Positions 6,705-15,604 of a stretch of 30,551 nucleotides of DNA are shown here, one piece after another. A program made the translations under genes and the position numbers. Positions within the stretch are counted from its first letter, which is position 1; the number at the start of each line of letters is the position of its first letter. The DNA is from WFZT01 sp964571845 (GTDB lineage: Bacteria > Hydrothermota > Hydrothermia > B15-G9 > WFZT01), in the NCBI GenBank assembly GCA_964571845.1, contig CAZNDM010000005.1, forward strand, positions 1 to 30,551. Direction: 5' to 3'. The notes beneath the pieces were generated by a model. That model saw only the letters and a list, made by a program, of their open reading frames with translations. It was not told the origin of the DNA and searched no databases.

Positions 6705-8277
6705 ATTCCAGATACTCGAAAGAGCCCCGACGACAAGACACCTTGTCATTGAAGAAATCCCCCCTAAACGGGGGGAAATTCTTGATAGGAATAATTTCAA
6801 GATCGCGTATAACCATCTCGGCTACCTTGTTTATCAACGCAGCAGGGTCCCAAAAGATAAAGTACCTGTTCTGAGAAAATACGGAATCCGCGTAAAAAAT
6901 GCTCCGGGATACTGGGAAAAGAATCCAAAACTCACTCTCATTGCCTACGATGTGAGTCCGGAGATCAAAGAAAAGATTTTCAAAATCAAGGGTCTTTACT
7001 TTCGCAAAGCCTGGTTCAGATCGTATACAGAACCGGAAATTTTTGAACCATTGATAGGATGTGTCCAGAAAGTCTCCAATGCCGGACTCGAGGGACTCGA
7101 ATTCCAATTTGATAATTATCTGCGCGGAGTGCCGGGAAAAATTGTTTACCTTGTTGCAAACAAGAGGGACAGTACAAAGGCAAACAGAATCCGGATACCA
7201 GTTCCTGATTCTGAAATCGTTGCTCCTGTAAACGGGTGTAATCTGGTTCTTACGATTGATCAGAGGATTCAAACAGTGGCTTATGAAGAGGTCAAAAAAG
7301 GCGTTGTTGAGTGGCATGCCAGAAGGGGTGCCGCAATTGTTGTTAATCCATCCACAGGTGAGGTTCTTGCACTTGCCGTTTATCCGTCTTACGATCCGGA
7401 AGAATATCCGACAACGCCACCGAGCAGGAAAAAAGTGTGGCCTGTAACTGATCCTTATGAGCCTGGATCAATATTTAAAGCGATTACCTATGGCGCAGCG
7501 CTAACAAAGGGATTTTCTCCCGCATATCCCCTTGATACCGATGGTGGGGTTATAAAGGTGGGGAAGTATCGGATTTCAGATGTGCACCCACTTGGCAAAA
7601 TTACACTTGAAGATGCACTTATCCATTCTTCCAATGTGGGGACAATAAAACTTGCATTCAGGGTGGGCGCAAAGAGTATTTATAACTACATTAAAAAGGC
7701 TGGTATTGGCAGAAAAACCGGAGTAAGCATCCCGGCTGAGAATCCGGGCAAGATCCAGAGTTACAGGAAATGGGACAAAACAAGATTCGCCAATGTTGCT
7801 ATTGGTTATGGCTTTCTGCTGAATTCCTTCCATGTTGTGAATATCTACAGTGCAATTGCCAATCGCGGAATAATCCAGAAACCCCGCATTTTGAAAAGTA
7901 TCGTGTGCGGTGACACTGTGAAAACTGTAAAATCGAGATCAATGGGAAGGTTGTTCCCGGCCTCAGCGTGTGAGAAACTCACAAACATTCTCGTCAAAGT
8001 CGTTGAAAAGGGGACCGGAAGAGCCGCAAGAATAGAGGGCGTAAAAATCGCAGGAAAAACAGGGACCGCCAATAAACTTGATCCTATCTCCAGAAGTTAT
8101 AATAGAAACAGGAGAATCGTTTCCTTTGTCGGTTTCTTCCCGGCAGACAACCCGGAGTACCTCATTTATGTTGTTGTGGATGAGCCCTACAAAAAAGGTG
8201 TTGAAGCTTACGGAGGTACCGTCGCTGCACCTATTTTCAAAAACATTGCAAACTTTATCCTTGCGTTGAAACCATGA
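6601..8277 (+). CDS. ftsI: Peptidoglycan D,D-transpeptidase FtsI (PBP3)
   Basis: Class B penicillin-binding protein that cross-links septal peptidoglycan. The 558-residue protein has a short cytoplasmic N-terminus, one membrane anchor at about 14-36, a pedestal beginning at PPKRGEILDRN (54-64), and a transpeptidase domain with all three active-site motifs: SIFK with nucleophile Ser290, SSN at 343-345 and KTG at 486-488. There is no PASTA domain, so it is FtsI-like rather than SpoVD/PBP2x-like. AAAGGGAAG precedes the ATG. It overlaps ftsL by 104 bases and murE by 4. Its partner polymerase FtsW is encoded six genes downstream. Confidence 0.95.
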   Translation: MDTDHRERQYFLFRIYLVTAFVVIFAGAILLHLVKFQILERAPTTRHLVIEEIPPKRGEILDRNNFKIAYNHLGYLVYQRSRVPKDKVPVLRKYGIRVKNAPGYWEKNPKLTLIAYDVSPEIKEKIFKIKGLYFRKAWFRSYTEPEIFEPLIGCVQKVSNAGLEGLEFQFDNYLRGVPGKIVYLVANKRDSTKANRIRIPVPDSEIVAPVNGCNLVLTIDQRIQTVAYEEVKKGVVEWHARRGAAIVVNPSTGEVLALAVYPSYDPEEYPTTPPSRKKVWPVTDPYEPGSIFKAITYGAALTKGFSPAYPLDTDGGVIKVGKYRISDVHPLGKITLEDALIHSSNVGTIKLAFRVGAKSIYNYIKKAGIGRKTGVSIPAENPGKIQSYRKWDKTRFANVAIGYGFLLNSFHVVNIYSAIANRGIIQKPRILKSIVCGDTVKTVKSRSMGRLFPASACEKLTNILVKVVEKGTGRAARIEGVKIAGKTGTANKLDPISRSYNRNRRIVSFVGFFPADNPEYLIYVVVDEPYKKGVEAYGGTVAAPIFKNIANFILALKP

Positions 8278-9707
8278 AGTTAAGTAGCCTTGGAAAATTC
8301 GGCAAACTCCTCAATATGAGGGAGGATCCTGATATTCGGGATATTGCGTACGACTCGAGAAAGGTGAAACCCGGAGACCTGTTTATCGCCCTTGTGGGAA
8401 GAAACTTTGATGGACACGATTTTGTTGAAGACGCAAAGAAAAGGGGAGCTATAGCCGCTGTGGTGTCAAAAAGCCTGAAAACTGATTTACCACTCCTCCT
8501 GGTTGAGGACACGAGGATCTCCATGGCAGAGATCTCGGCTTTTTTCTTCAGTTATCCTTCAAAAAATCTGAGTGTTACAGGCATTACGGGCACGAATGGG
8601 AAATCAACCACGGCGTTTATTTTGAACCAGATCTTCAAAGAAGCGGGTTTCAAGGGAGGGATGCTCGGGACGATTTATTACGAAATTGCTGGAAAGGTTG
8701 TGAAGGGTGAAAGGACCACACCGGAGTCTCCTGACATCCAGAGATTTATGGCTGAAACTCTTAAAAGTGGAGGCAGGTACTTTGTTATGGAAGTTTCGTC
8801 ACAGAGCGTGTGTGAACATCGAGTTGACGGGATTTATTTTAAGAATGTTGTCTTTACGAACATTTCAAGGGAACATTTGGAGTATCACGGAACATTTGAA
8901 AACTACCTGAATGCAAAGCTTAAATTTTTCAAAAGGGCTGTTCAGGAGGGAGCAAGAGGGTTTGTCAATATTGACGACAAACACTGCGGAAAATTTTTAA
9001 TTGACGGAGAGATCAAAACTGTTTCAGTTGAAAAAGATGCGGATTTCAGGGCAATTGTTGAGAGACTTTCAATCGACGGAACTGTTTTTAAGGTAATACA
9101 TCGGGGTAGCGAATATACAGTCAGAACCAATCTTATAGGAATACACAATGTTTACAATGCACTTATGGCTTTTGCCGTGGCATTTGAGGAAGGAGTTGAA
9201 CCAGACCTGATAATTAAAGGAATAGAATCCATTGAGTTCATACCGGGCAGGCTGGAGAGGATCAGCTCTGGAGGAAGACACATTTTTATCGATTATGCCC
9301 ATACTCCACGCGCACTTGAGGTTGTACTGAAAACACTTAAACCGTTGACGACAGGAAGGTTAATATCTGTATTCGGTGCTGGAGGGGAAAGAGATCAGGG
9401 TAAAAGGGCATTGATGGGGTCTGTCGCGTCAAAGTACTCAGACTTTATAATTTTGACATCCGACAATCCCCGCGGTGAGGATCCCCTGAAAATTATCATG
9501 GACATCAGAGAAGGGATAAGAAGAGACCACGAGTGGATTGTGGATAGAAGAGAAGCGATCGAGCGCGCGATCTCCATTGCAAAACCCGGAGATACCATCC
9601 TCATAGCAGGAAAAGGACACGAAGATTATCAGGAGATCGCCGGAAAAAAGATCCATTTCAGTGACAGAGAGGTGGTAAATGAAGTACTCACTCGGAGAAG
9701 TAGCTAA
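8274..9707 (+). CDS. murE: UDP-MurNAc-tripeptide synthetase MurE (meso-DAP adding)
   Basis: Cytoplasmic ATP-dependent ligase that adds the third residue to the peptidoglycan stem peptide. It is 477 residues long with the Mur N-terminal domain (DSRKVKPGDLFIAL, 27-40), the ATP-binding loop GTNGKST at 106-112, and the C-terminal DNPRGEDP at 397-404. In characterised enzymes the Arg of DNPR contacts meso-diaminopimelate, while lysine-adding enzymes differ there, so a DAP-type wall is inferred. The start is an ATGA overlap with the ftsI stop. A 29-base overlap joins it to murF. Confidence 0.95.
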   Translation: MKLSSLGKFGKLLNMREDPDIRDIAYDSRKVKPGDLFIALVGRNFDGHDFVEDAKKRGAIAAVVSKSLKTDLPLLLVEDTRISMAEISAFFFSYPSKNLSVTGITGTNGKSTTAFILNQIFKEAGFKGGMLGTIYYEIAGKVVKGERTTPESPDIQRFMAETLKSGGRYFVMEVSSQSVCEHRVDGIYFKNVVFTNISREHLEYHGTFENYLNAKLKFFKRAVQEGARGFVNIDDKHCGKFLIDGEIKTVSVEKDADFRAIVERLSIDGTVFKVIHRGSEYTVRTNLIGIHNVYNALMAFAVAFEEGVEPDLIIKGIESIEFIPGRLERISSGGRHIFIDYAHTPRALEVVLKTLKPLTTGRLISVFGAGGERDQGKRALMGSVASKYSDFIILTSDNPRGEDPLKIIMDIREGIRRDHEWIVDRREAIERAISIAKPGDTILIAGKGHEDYQEIAGKKIHFSDREVVNEVLTRRSS

Positions 9708-11016
9708 AATAGTGGATGGCAAATTAATAGGTGAGGAGAACACACCTGTTACCGGTGTCTCTACCGATACCCGTACGATCAGCAGAGGTGATGTATTTTT
9801 TGCTATAAAGGGTGAAAGGTTTAATGGAGAGGACTTCGTTGAAGAAGCTTTCAAAAAGGGTGCTTCAGGTGCCGTTGTTTCAAAAAACTTTACTGCAAAG
9901 TCTCGAAATATAGTTATAGTTGACGATACGCTTGAAGCTCTTGGCAAGTTTGCGGCACACCATAGAAACAGGTTGAGGAATACGAAAGTGGTGGCAGTTA
10001 CCGGTTCAACCGGCAAGACAACGACAAAGGAGATGATTTTTTATGCGCTTAAAGGTTCGTTCAGATGCCACAGAAACCCCAGGAGTTTCAACAACTTTAT
10101 CGGTGTGCCCCTGACAATCCTTCAGGCTGATGACAGTACGGATGTTTTGATATCAGAAGTCGGTACCAATCATCCGGGAGAGATAGAGAGGTTAACCAGA
10201 ATAGTGAGACCACACATTGCAATCATTACATCAATAGGCAGGTCACATCTCCAGTTTTTTGGTTCAGTAGAGAGTGTTGCAAGAGAAAAGGCGGCAATTC
10301 TTGACTTTTTTGACGGACCGGGAATTGCAATAATAAACGAAGATACAGGTTTCAAAGAGCTTCTCTCCGGAAAAGCCCGTAAAACCCTGACCGTGTCAGT
10401 AAAGAACAAAAAAGCTGACTTCTACGGAGAAGTAGAATACCTGGATTATGAAAGGGTGGTCTTTATTGTGAACGGAGAGCATAGAGTGGAGCTCAGACCG
10501 GGTGGATATGGAACGGTCTATGGAGCCCTTTTTGCACTCGCCGTGGCTGGTGAGCTCGGCGTCCAGCTGGAAGAAGCACTCACGAATCTGCAGGAATTCC
10601 GCGGCGTGGGTATGAGAAAAGAGGTTTTGCAGGTAAAAAACTTCAGGATACTGAATGACGCGTACAACGCAAATCCTGATTCCATGGAGGATTTTCTCAA
10701 GACCCTTTTGCCGTTCAGAGAAAAGGTAGTTCTCGTGCTTGGAGACATGCTTGAACTTGGCGACTTTTCCGAAAGTTATCACAGAGAAATCGGTAAAAAA
10801 ATCAAAGAATTAGGATTCAGAAAACTCATAACGATTGGTAATTTTTCGAAATTTTACAATATCGAGGCGGGAGAGCTTGAGATAAATGAGCACCTTGATA
10901 GTCATGACGAAGTGGCAGAGATGCTTTCGCGTATGGATGGAGAGGTTTTTGTGGCACTCAAGGCATCAAGAGCAATGGAACTTGAAAAAATTATTGAAAA
11001 ACTGAGGAGGATGTAA
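9679..11016 (+). CDS. murF: UDP-MurNAc-tripeptide:D-Ala-D-Ala ligase MurF
   Basis: Adds the D-Ala-D-Ala dipeptide to complete the UDP-MurNAc-pentapeptide. It has 445 residues, the typical N-terminal DTRTISRGDVFFAIKG segment (30-45), the P-loop GSTGKTT at 109-115, a SEVGTNHPGEI block near 160 and NDAYNANPDS in the C-terminal domain. Starting inside murE gives a 29-base overlap; the GAGGTGG of the murE sequence serves as ribosome site. Its stop is directly followed by the mraY start. No D-Ala-D-Ala ligase gene is present here, so the dipeptide must come from elsewhere. Confidence 0.95.
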   Translation: MKYSLGEVAKIVDGKLIGEENTPVTGVSTDTRTISRGDVFFAIKGERFNGEDFVEEAFKKGASGAVVSKNFTAKSRNIVIVDDTLEALGKFAAHHRNRLRNTKVVAVTGSTGKTTTKEMIFYALKGSFRCHRNPRSFNNFIGVPLTILQADDSTDVLISEVGTNHPGEIERLTRIVRPHIAIITSIGRSHLQFFGSVESVAREKAAILDFFDGPGIAIINEDTGFKELLSGKARKTLTVSVKNKKADFYGEVEYLDYERVVFIVNGEHRVELRPGGYGTVYGALFALAVAGELGVQLEEALTNLQEFRGVGMRKEVLQVKNFRILNDAYNANPDSMEDFLKTLLPFREKVVLVLGDMLELGDFSESYHREIGKKIKELGFRKLITIGNFSKFYNIEAGELEINEHLDSHDEVAEMLSRMDGEVFVALKASRAMELEKIIEKLRRM

Positions 11017-12096
11017 ATGTTTTACCACATCTTCTATCCGCTGGCAAAATATTCGATTGTTTTCAACCTTTTCAGGTACATAACCTTCAGAACGATGTAC
11101 GCCTCGGTTACTGCTTTCGTTTTGACAATGATCTTCCTGCCGATTTTCATCAAAAAGGTGAAGATGCCGGAGAAAATTTACAAGTATGCACCTGAGACGC
11201 ACAGGAAAAAGGAGGGAACGCCAACTGGCGGAGGAATTGTCTTTGTGATCTCTGTGATAATTGCAACTCTTCTTTGGGCAAACTTAAAAAATCTTTTTGT
11301 TCACACTGCTATGATTGTAACGGTTTATCTTGGACTCTTCGGTTTTATAGATGACTGGACGAAATTGAAAGGGAGCTCTGAGAAGCGAGGACTTCCGGCA
11401 TGGGCAAAGATTGTGGGACATTTTCTGCTCTCCCTTTTCGTTGTCTTTATGATTTACAAAATTTACCCTGCTGGGGTGAGGACAAAAACACAGTTTTTGA
11501 TTTTTAAAAACTTTTTCATAGATTTCGGACCGCTTTACATTGTTTTCATAATGCTTGTTTTTATAGGCTCGACAAACTCTGTAAATCTGACAGACGGGCT
11601 TGATGGACTTGCAGCGGGTGCTGCCATCCCAACACTTGGAGTGTTCCTTATCATCGCCTACACCACAGGACACAAGATCCTATCGAATTACCTTCATATT
11701 TTTTACATCAACGGAGCCGGTGAGCTTTCTATATTTGTTGGTTCTTTTCTCGGAGCACTGCTTGGATTTCTCTGGTACAACGCTCATCCTGCCGAGGTTT
11801 TCATGGGCGATACGGGATCCCAATCAATTGGCGGGGCACTCGGAATCGTTTCAATTTTAACAAAGCAAGAGTTTTTGCTTGCAGTGGCTGGATTCCTCTT
11901 TGTTGCCGAAGCTCTATCCGTGATCATTCAGGTGCTGTACTTCAAATTAACAGGTGGAAAGAGAGTGTTTAAAAAATCTCCTATTCATCACCATTTTGAA
12001 GAGCTTGGCTGGCACGAGAACAAAATCGTTGTCCGTTTCTGGATCATCTCTGCAATATTTGCGGTAATAGCAATCTCAACTTTGAAAATACGATGA
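11017..12096 (+). CDS. mraY: Phospho-MurNAc-pentapeptide transferase MraY
   Basis: Integral membrane enzyme that moves phospho-MurNAc-pentapeptide to undecaprenyl phosphate, giving lipid I. The 359 residues contain about ten hydrophobic segments. Catalytic motifs are in place: GFIDDWTKL (109-117, the Asp pair), NLTDGLDGLA (190-199), FMGDTGS near 263 and SPIHHHFEELGW near 322. An excellent GAGGAGG site lies inside the end of murF, eight bases before the ATG. The stop overlaps murD by four bases. Confidence 0.96.
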   Translation: MFYHIFYPLAKYSIVFNLFRYITFRTMYASVTAFVLTMIFLPIFIKKVKMPEKIYKYAPETHRKKEGTPTGGGIVFVISVIIATLLWANLKNLFVHTAMIVTVYLGLFGFIDDWTKLKGSSEKRGLPAWAKIVGHFLLSLFVVFMIYKIYPAGVRTKTQFLIFKNFFIDFGPLYIVFIMLVFIGSTNSVNLTDGLDGLAAGAAIPTLGVFLIIAYTTGHKILSNYLHIFYINGAGELSIFVGSFLGALLGFLWYNAHPAEVFMGDTGSQSIGGALGIVSILTKQEFLLAVAGFLFVAEALSVIIQVLYFKLTGGKRVFKKSPIHHHFEELGWHENKIVVRFWIISAIFAVIAISTLKIR

Positions 12097-13430
12097 GAGG
12101 TTTCAGGGAAAGTATATCTAGTAAAAGGGTAACCGTTGTAGGAGCTGGTGTTTCCGGTCTCTCTGCCATCAGGCTTCTTTTGAGACTCGGATGCGGGAAA
12201 ATTTTTGTCTCTGACAAAAATTTTCCCGCATCCGTAAACCTTGAATTTTTCTCATCACACGGAATAGATTTTGAAATCGGTCACTCTGCGAGGATCTTTA
12301 ACTCCGACCTTGTGATCCTCAGTCCGGGTGTGAAGATCGGTCAGTATCCCTTCTATTCCCTGAAAGATCTGGCAATTCCGTTCATGGGAGAACTTGAGCT
12401 CGGCTACAGGTTTACATCAGGTAGATTTATTGCCGTTACAGGCACAAATGGAAAATCTACGGTGGTAACACTTATTTCAAAAATGCTCGATGGGGCTATT
12501 CCAGCGGGAAATATCGGATCACCACTCACAGAGTATGCCTTCAAGGAAGGGACTTTTGTCCTCGAAGTTTCAAGCTTTCAATTGATGACAATAGTTGACT
12601 TCAAGCCTGATATATCGGTAATAACGAACATTGATCAGGATCATCTTGACTGGCATTCGAGCATGGAAGAGTATGTTCGTGCAAAGTATCGAATTTTTGA
12701 GAATCAGGGTAGAGATGATTTCCTGATATTGAACTACGACGATGAGCTTACGAGGAGAGCTGCTGATATTGCGCAGTCTCAGGTTTTATTTTTCAGTTTG
12801 AAAGAGAAGCTAAACGCCTATGTGGATGGTGGCATCCTAACAGTTAGCTTACCCGATGGCAGAAAATTTGAAATAGTTAAGGCGAGGGAGCTTCTGGTTG
12901 TGGGAGAGCACAACATCCAAAACGCACTTGCTGCTTCGCTTGCGGCAATTCTTGCAGGTGCTTCCCCGGAAAGAGTCCGCGAGGTACTGAAGAATTTCAG
13001 AGGTCTTCCGCACAGAATTGAGTTTGTGGGAGAGTTCAGCGGAGTGAGGGTTTACAACGATTCCAAAGCCACAAATCCCCACGCTGTCAGAGGCTCTTTG
13101 AGTGCGTTTGATAGAAATGTTATCCTCATCCTTGGCGGTGAGGAAAAGTTTCTCGATTATACTCCCTTGATTCCCCATATAAAAGAAAAAGTCAAGGCAA
13201 TAGTAGTGTTTGGCAAAAATAGTCCTACCCTTGAGCAGGTTTTTAAGGGTGTTTCCCGACTTTTGAAAGCAAAGAATTTAAAAGAGGTTGTGGAGCTTTC
13301 CTTCGAAGTGGCGGAGCCGGGTGATGTGATACTTTTTGCCCCCGGTACATCGAGCTTTGATATGTTTAAAAATTACAAAGAAAGAGGGGAGAGATTTAAA
13401 GATGAAGTCAAAAGATTTATTCGCAGATGA
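12093..13430 (+). CDS. murD: UDP-MurNAc-L-alanine:D-glutamate ligase MurD
   Basis: Adds D-glutamate to UDP-MurNAc-L-Ala. The 445-residue protein starts with a Rossmann-like uridine-binding domain (VTVVGAGVSGLSAI, 13-26), then the ATP loop GTNGKST (117-123), an EVSSFQL segment near 165 and a C-terminal domain with NDSKATNPHA near 331. Codons 32-48 form a perfect 22-bp hairpin (listed separately), yet the protein there (GCGKIFVSDKNFP) fits the family pattern, so the gene is intact. It is joined to mraY by an ATGA overlap and to ftsW by 29 bases. Confidence 0.95.
   Translation: MRGFRESISSKRVTVVGAGVSGLSAIRLLLRLGCGKIFVSDKNFPASVNLEFFSSHGIDFEIGHSARIFNSDLVILSPGVKIGQYPFYSLKDLAIPFMGELELGYRFTSGRFIAVTGTNGKSTVVTLISKMLDGAIPAGNIGSPLTEYAFKEGTFVLEVSSFQLMTIVDFKPDISVITNIDQDHLDWHSSMEEYVRAKYRIFENQGRDDFLILNYDDELTRRAADIAQSQVLFFSLKEKLNAYVDGGILTVSLPDGRKFEIVKARELLVVGEHNIQNALAASLAAILAGASPERVREVLKNFRGLPHRIEFVGEFSGVRVYNDSKATNPHAVRGSLSAFDRNVILILGGEEKFLDYTPLIPHIKEKVKAIVVFGKNSPTLEQVFKGVSRLLKAKNLKEVVELSFEVAEPGDVILFAPGTSSFDMFKNYKERGERFKDEVKRFIRR
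12188..12234. repeat. Perfect 22-bp inverted repeat inside murD
   Basis: 12188-12209 is the exact reverse complement of 12213-12234, with a three-base loop TCT. The arms start CGGATGCGGG and end TTTTTGTC. It lies wholly inside murD codons 32-48. Confidence 0.95.
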
Positions 13431-14562
13431 GTTTTCGGAAACAAGGGAGCATCCTGCTGAAAGAGAGGAGAGGAGGGCAGAGAGGAAGAGGGGTTTTGAC
13501 TGGACCGTATTTTTTATACTAAGTGCAATTGTTGTAGTCGGTTTGGTGATCACCCCCAGTGCCGGATACTTCAAATTGCTTGAGAAGAGTACGGGTTATT
13601 TGCAGTATCTCCTTGACCATATCGTTAGAGTGGTGATCGGTGTTTTCACCGGATTCGTTTTTTACCTGATCAGCCCTCGTGTTTTGATTAGAAACAGGTT
13701 TGTGTTTGTTGGTTTTTCTGTGCTTTTCCTGATTCTTGTGCTCATATTCTCGCCCTATAAGTATCATAGATGGCTTGTCATTGGTCCCGTAACATTCCAG
13801 CCATCTGAGTTTGCCAAGCTTGCGATTCTCCTCTATGTTGCAGGATTTACTGCAAAGGGCTTACAGAGGGATAGGAGTATCGTCAGGAACTTTCTCAAGC
13901 CCATGTTGATTGTAGGATTGAATGTGTTTTTCATTCTCGTTGAGCCCAATGTTTCTACTTCTGTAATTCTTGTAACAATAGCAACGGCTCAGCTGTTTGT
14001 TGGTGGTTTGAGGTTTAAGTCGGTCCTTGTATTTGTTGCGTTTGCGCTGCTTGTTACATCTGCCGGGATAAGGTTGTCAGCCAATGCCCGCGAGAGATTT
14101 GAGAATTTTATCAATAAAAAGCACCTTATGAAGGGGGAACAGGTTTACTATGCGAGGCAGGCGATCAAAAATGGTGGTTTCGTCGGTGTGGGGATCGGTA
14201 AGGGCTCACACAAGTTTTACTATCTTTTGAGGCAGGCGGACACGGATTTTGTTTACGCCGTTATAGGTGAGGAGATGGGATTTGTGGGAACTGCAGGTGT
14301 CCTTGCCCTGTTTCTTGCCCTTTATTTCTTTGTTATAAAGAGGATAACGCGTTTTTACAGGGATATGGAATACAGGGTGCTCGCCTTTGGAATAGTTTTC
14401 ACATTTGTGTTATATGCATTTATAAACATGGCGACATCACTTGGATTTATACCGGCAACCGGGGTGCCCATGCCATTTGTCAGTTATGGCGGTAGTGCTA
14501 TGATGATAAATATGGCACTTGCCGGGATTCTGCTCAGGATACTGAGGGAGAAAAATGCTTGA
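13402..14562 (+). CDS. ftsW: Septal peptidoglycan polymerase FtsW (SEDS family)
   Basis: Polytopic SEDS glycosyltransferase that polymerises lipid II at the septum together with FtsI. From the ATG at 13402 it has 386 residues: a strongly charged cytoplasmic N-terminus (residues 1-32, rich in Glu and Arg), then about ten membrane segments. HRWLVIGPVTFQPSEFAK and the C-terminal PMPFVSYGGS are family hallmarks. The catalytic Asp is probably Asp282 in DTDFVYAVIGEE. I chose ATG 13402 because GAGGGGAGAG precedes it; a TTG at 13336 in the same frame lies deep in murD. It overlaps murD by 29 bases and murG by 8. Confidence 0.94.
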   Translation: MKSKDLFADEFSETREHPAEREERRAERKRGFDWTVFFILSAIVVVGLVITPSAGYFKLLEKSTGYLQYLLDHIVRVVIGVFTGFVFYLISPRVLIRNRFVFVGFSVLFLILVLIFSPYKYHRWLVIGPVTFQPSEFAKLAILLYVAGFTAKGLQRDRSIVRNFLKPMLIVGLNVFFILVEPNVSTSVILVTIATAQLFVGGLRFKSVLVFVAFALLVTSAGIRLSANARERFENFINKKHLMKGEQVYYARQAIKNGGFVGVGIGKGSHKFYYLLRQADTDFVYAVIGEEMGFVGTAGVLALFLALYFFVIKRITRFYRDMEYRVLAFGIVFTFVLYAFINMATSLGFIPATGVPMPFVSYGGSAMMINMALAGILLRILREKNA

Positions 14563-15604
14563 GACATTGATAATATCCACAGGTGCCACAGGTGGGCATA
14601 TTTTTCCGGCAATCGTTGTGGCAAATTTTGCAAAAGAAATTGGTCTTCAGGTGAAAATCATTATGTCAAGTCCACGAATAGACTTAGATGTTGGTGATTT
14701 TGAAATCCACATGGTGCCGAGTGCTCCCATAGTGGGCAAAAAGGCTAATCTGGCAATAAATTTATTGAAAAATTTTGCCGGAACCCTTAAAAGTATGCCT
14801 ATGACACTAAAATTTAAAAATAATGGTGTTTTGCTCGCAACCGGCGCCTTTCCCAGTGTACCACCACTCGTTTCAGCTAAACTATCCGGCATGGATTTCT
14901 ATCTGATGGAACAGAATGTCATCCCCGGAGCCACGGTCAAAACCTTTGCATCAAAGGCAAAAGCTGTTTTTACCTCATTTCCGGAAACAGGCGATTATCT
15001 CGGCAATGCAAGGGTGATATTCACCGGAAATCCGGTAAGAAACCTTCGCTTTTATCCTGATGCAAAGAAAAATGTCGGCATCCCTGAAGACATGAAGGTC
15101 GTACTCGTTATCGGCGGCTCACAGGGAGCACGCCATCTTGCTGAAGTTGCACTCAATACCGCAAAACTGGTGAAAAACACTTTTTTCTTTATCCAGTGTG
15201 GCAAAGCCAACCTGGAATTTTTCAAAAGGTATGGACTGGTTGGTGATAACTACCGGATTGAACCGTTTTACACTGACATGGGGCTTATGTACTCGCTTGC
15301 AGATGTTGTGGTATCGCGGGCAGGGGCGGGAACAATTTTTGAGGTATTGAAATTCAGAAAGCCGTTGATTCTCGTGCCTCTTGAGCTCGCTCATGGACAT
15401 CAGATTGAAAACGCCAGATCGCTCGAAAGACGCGGCGCAGCAAAAGTTGTCCTCGAAAGTCAGCTCACTCCCAAAAAGCTTGCGAGTTTGATTGACGAAG
15501 TATTGGAAAGTGATGCTGAGAAAATGTTGGAAGTTCAGAAGGAGTTCGCACCAGAAAAGCCGGAGGAGAAAATCGTAAAAACCATACTGGAGGATACAAA
15601 ATGA
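14555..15604 (+). CDS. murG: Lipid II synthase MurG (GlcNAc transferase)
   Basis: Peripheral membrane GT-B glycosyltransferase that adds GlcNAc to lipid I. The 349 residues begin with the glycine-rich GATGGHIFPA loop (about 9-18; a variant of the usual GGTGGH), contain FTGNPVR near 155, the GGSQGARHL loop near 187, and the UDP-GlcNAc site around SRAGAGTIFEVL and PLELAHGHQIENA. The start overlaps ftsW by eight bases and has a GAGGGAG site. The stop overlaps murC by four bases. Confidence 0.95.
   Translation: MLETLIISTGATGGHIFPAIVVANFAKEIGLQVKIIMSSPRIDLDVGDFEIHMVPSAPIVGKKANLAINLLKNFAGTLKSMPMTLKFKNNGVLLATGAFPSVPPLVSAKLSGMDFYLMEQNVIPGATVKTFASKAKAVFTSFPETGDYLGNARVIFTGNPVRNLRFYPDAKKNVGIPEDMKVVLVIGGSQGARHLAEVALNTAKLVKNTFFFIQCGKANLEFFKRYGLVGDNYRIEPFYTDMGLMYSLADVVVSRAGAGTIFEVLKFRKPLILVPLELAHGHQIENARSLERRGAAKVVLESQLTPKKLASLIDEVLESDAEKMLEVQKEFAPEKPEEKIVKTILEDTK

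Noticed and set aside
6765..6785. Hairpin in early ftsI (CCCCCC...GGGGGG around TAAAC)
   Set aside because: Only 7 bp; the bases encode the conserved PPKRGEI segment, so coding constraint explains it.
6595..7317. Minus-strand frame of 240 codons opposite ftsI
   Set aside because: It is a shadow of ftsI, which has all catalytic motifs on the plus strand; the minus product has no recognisable domain.
13336..13401. Earlier TTG start for ftsW
   Set aside because: It would add 22 residues and a 95-base overlap with murD without a ribosome site; ATG 13402 follows GAGGGGAGAG and starts a typical charged N-terminus.
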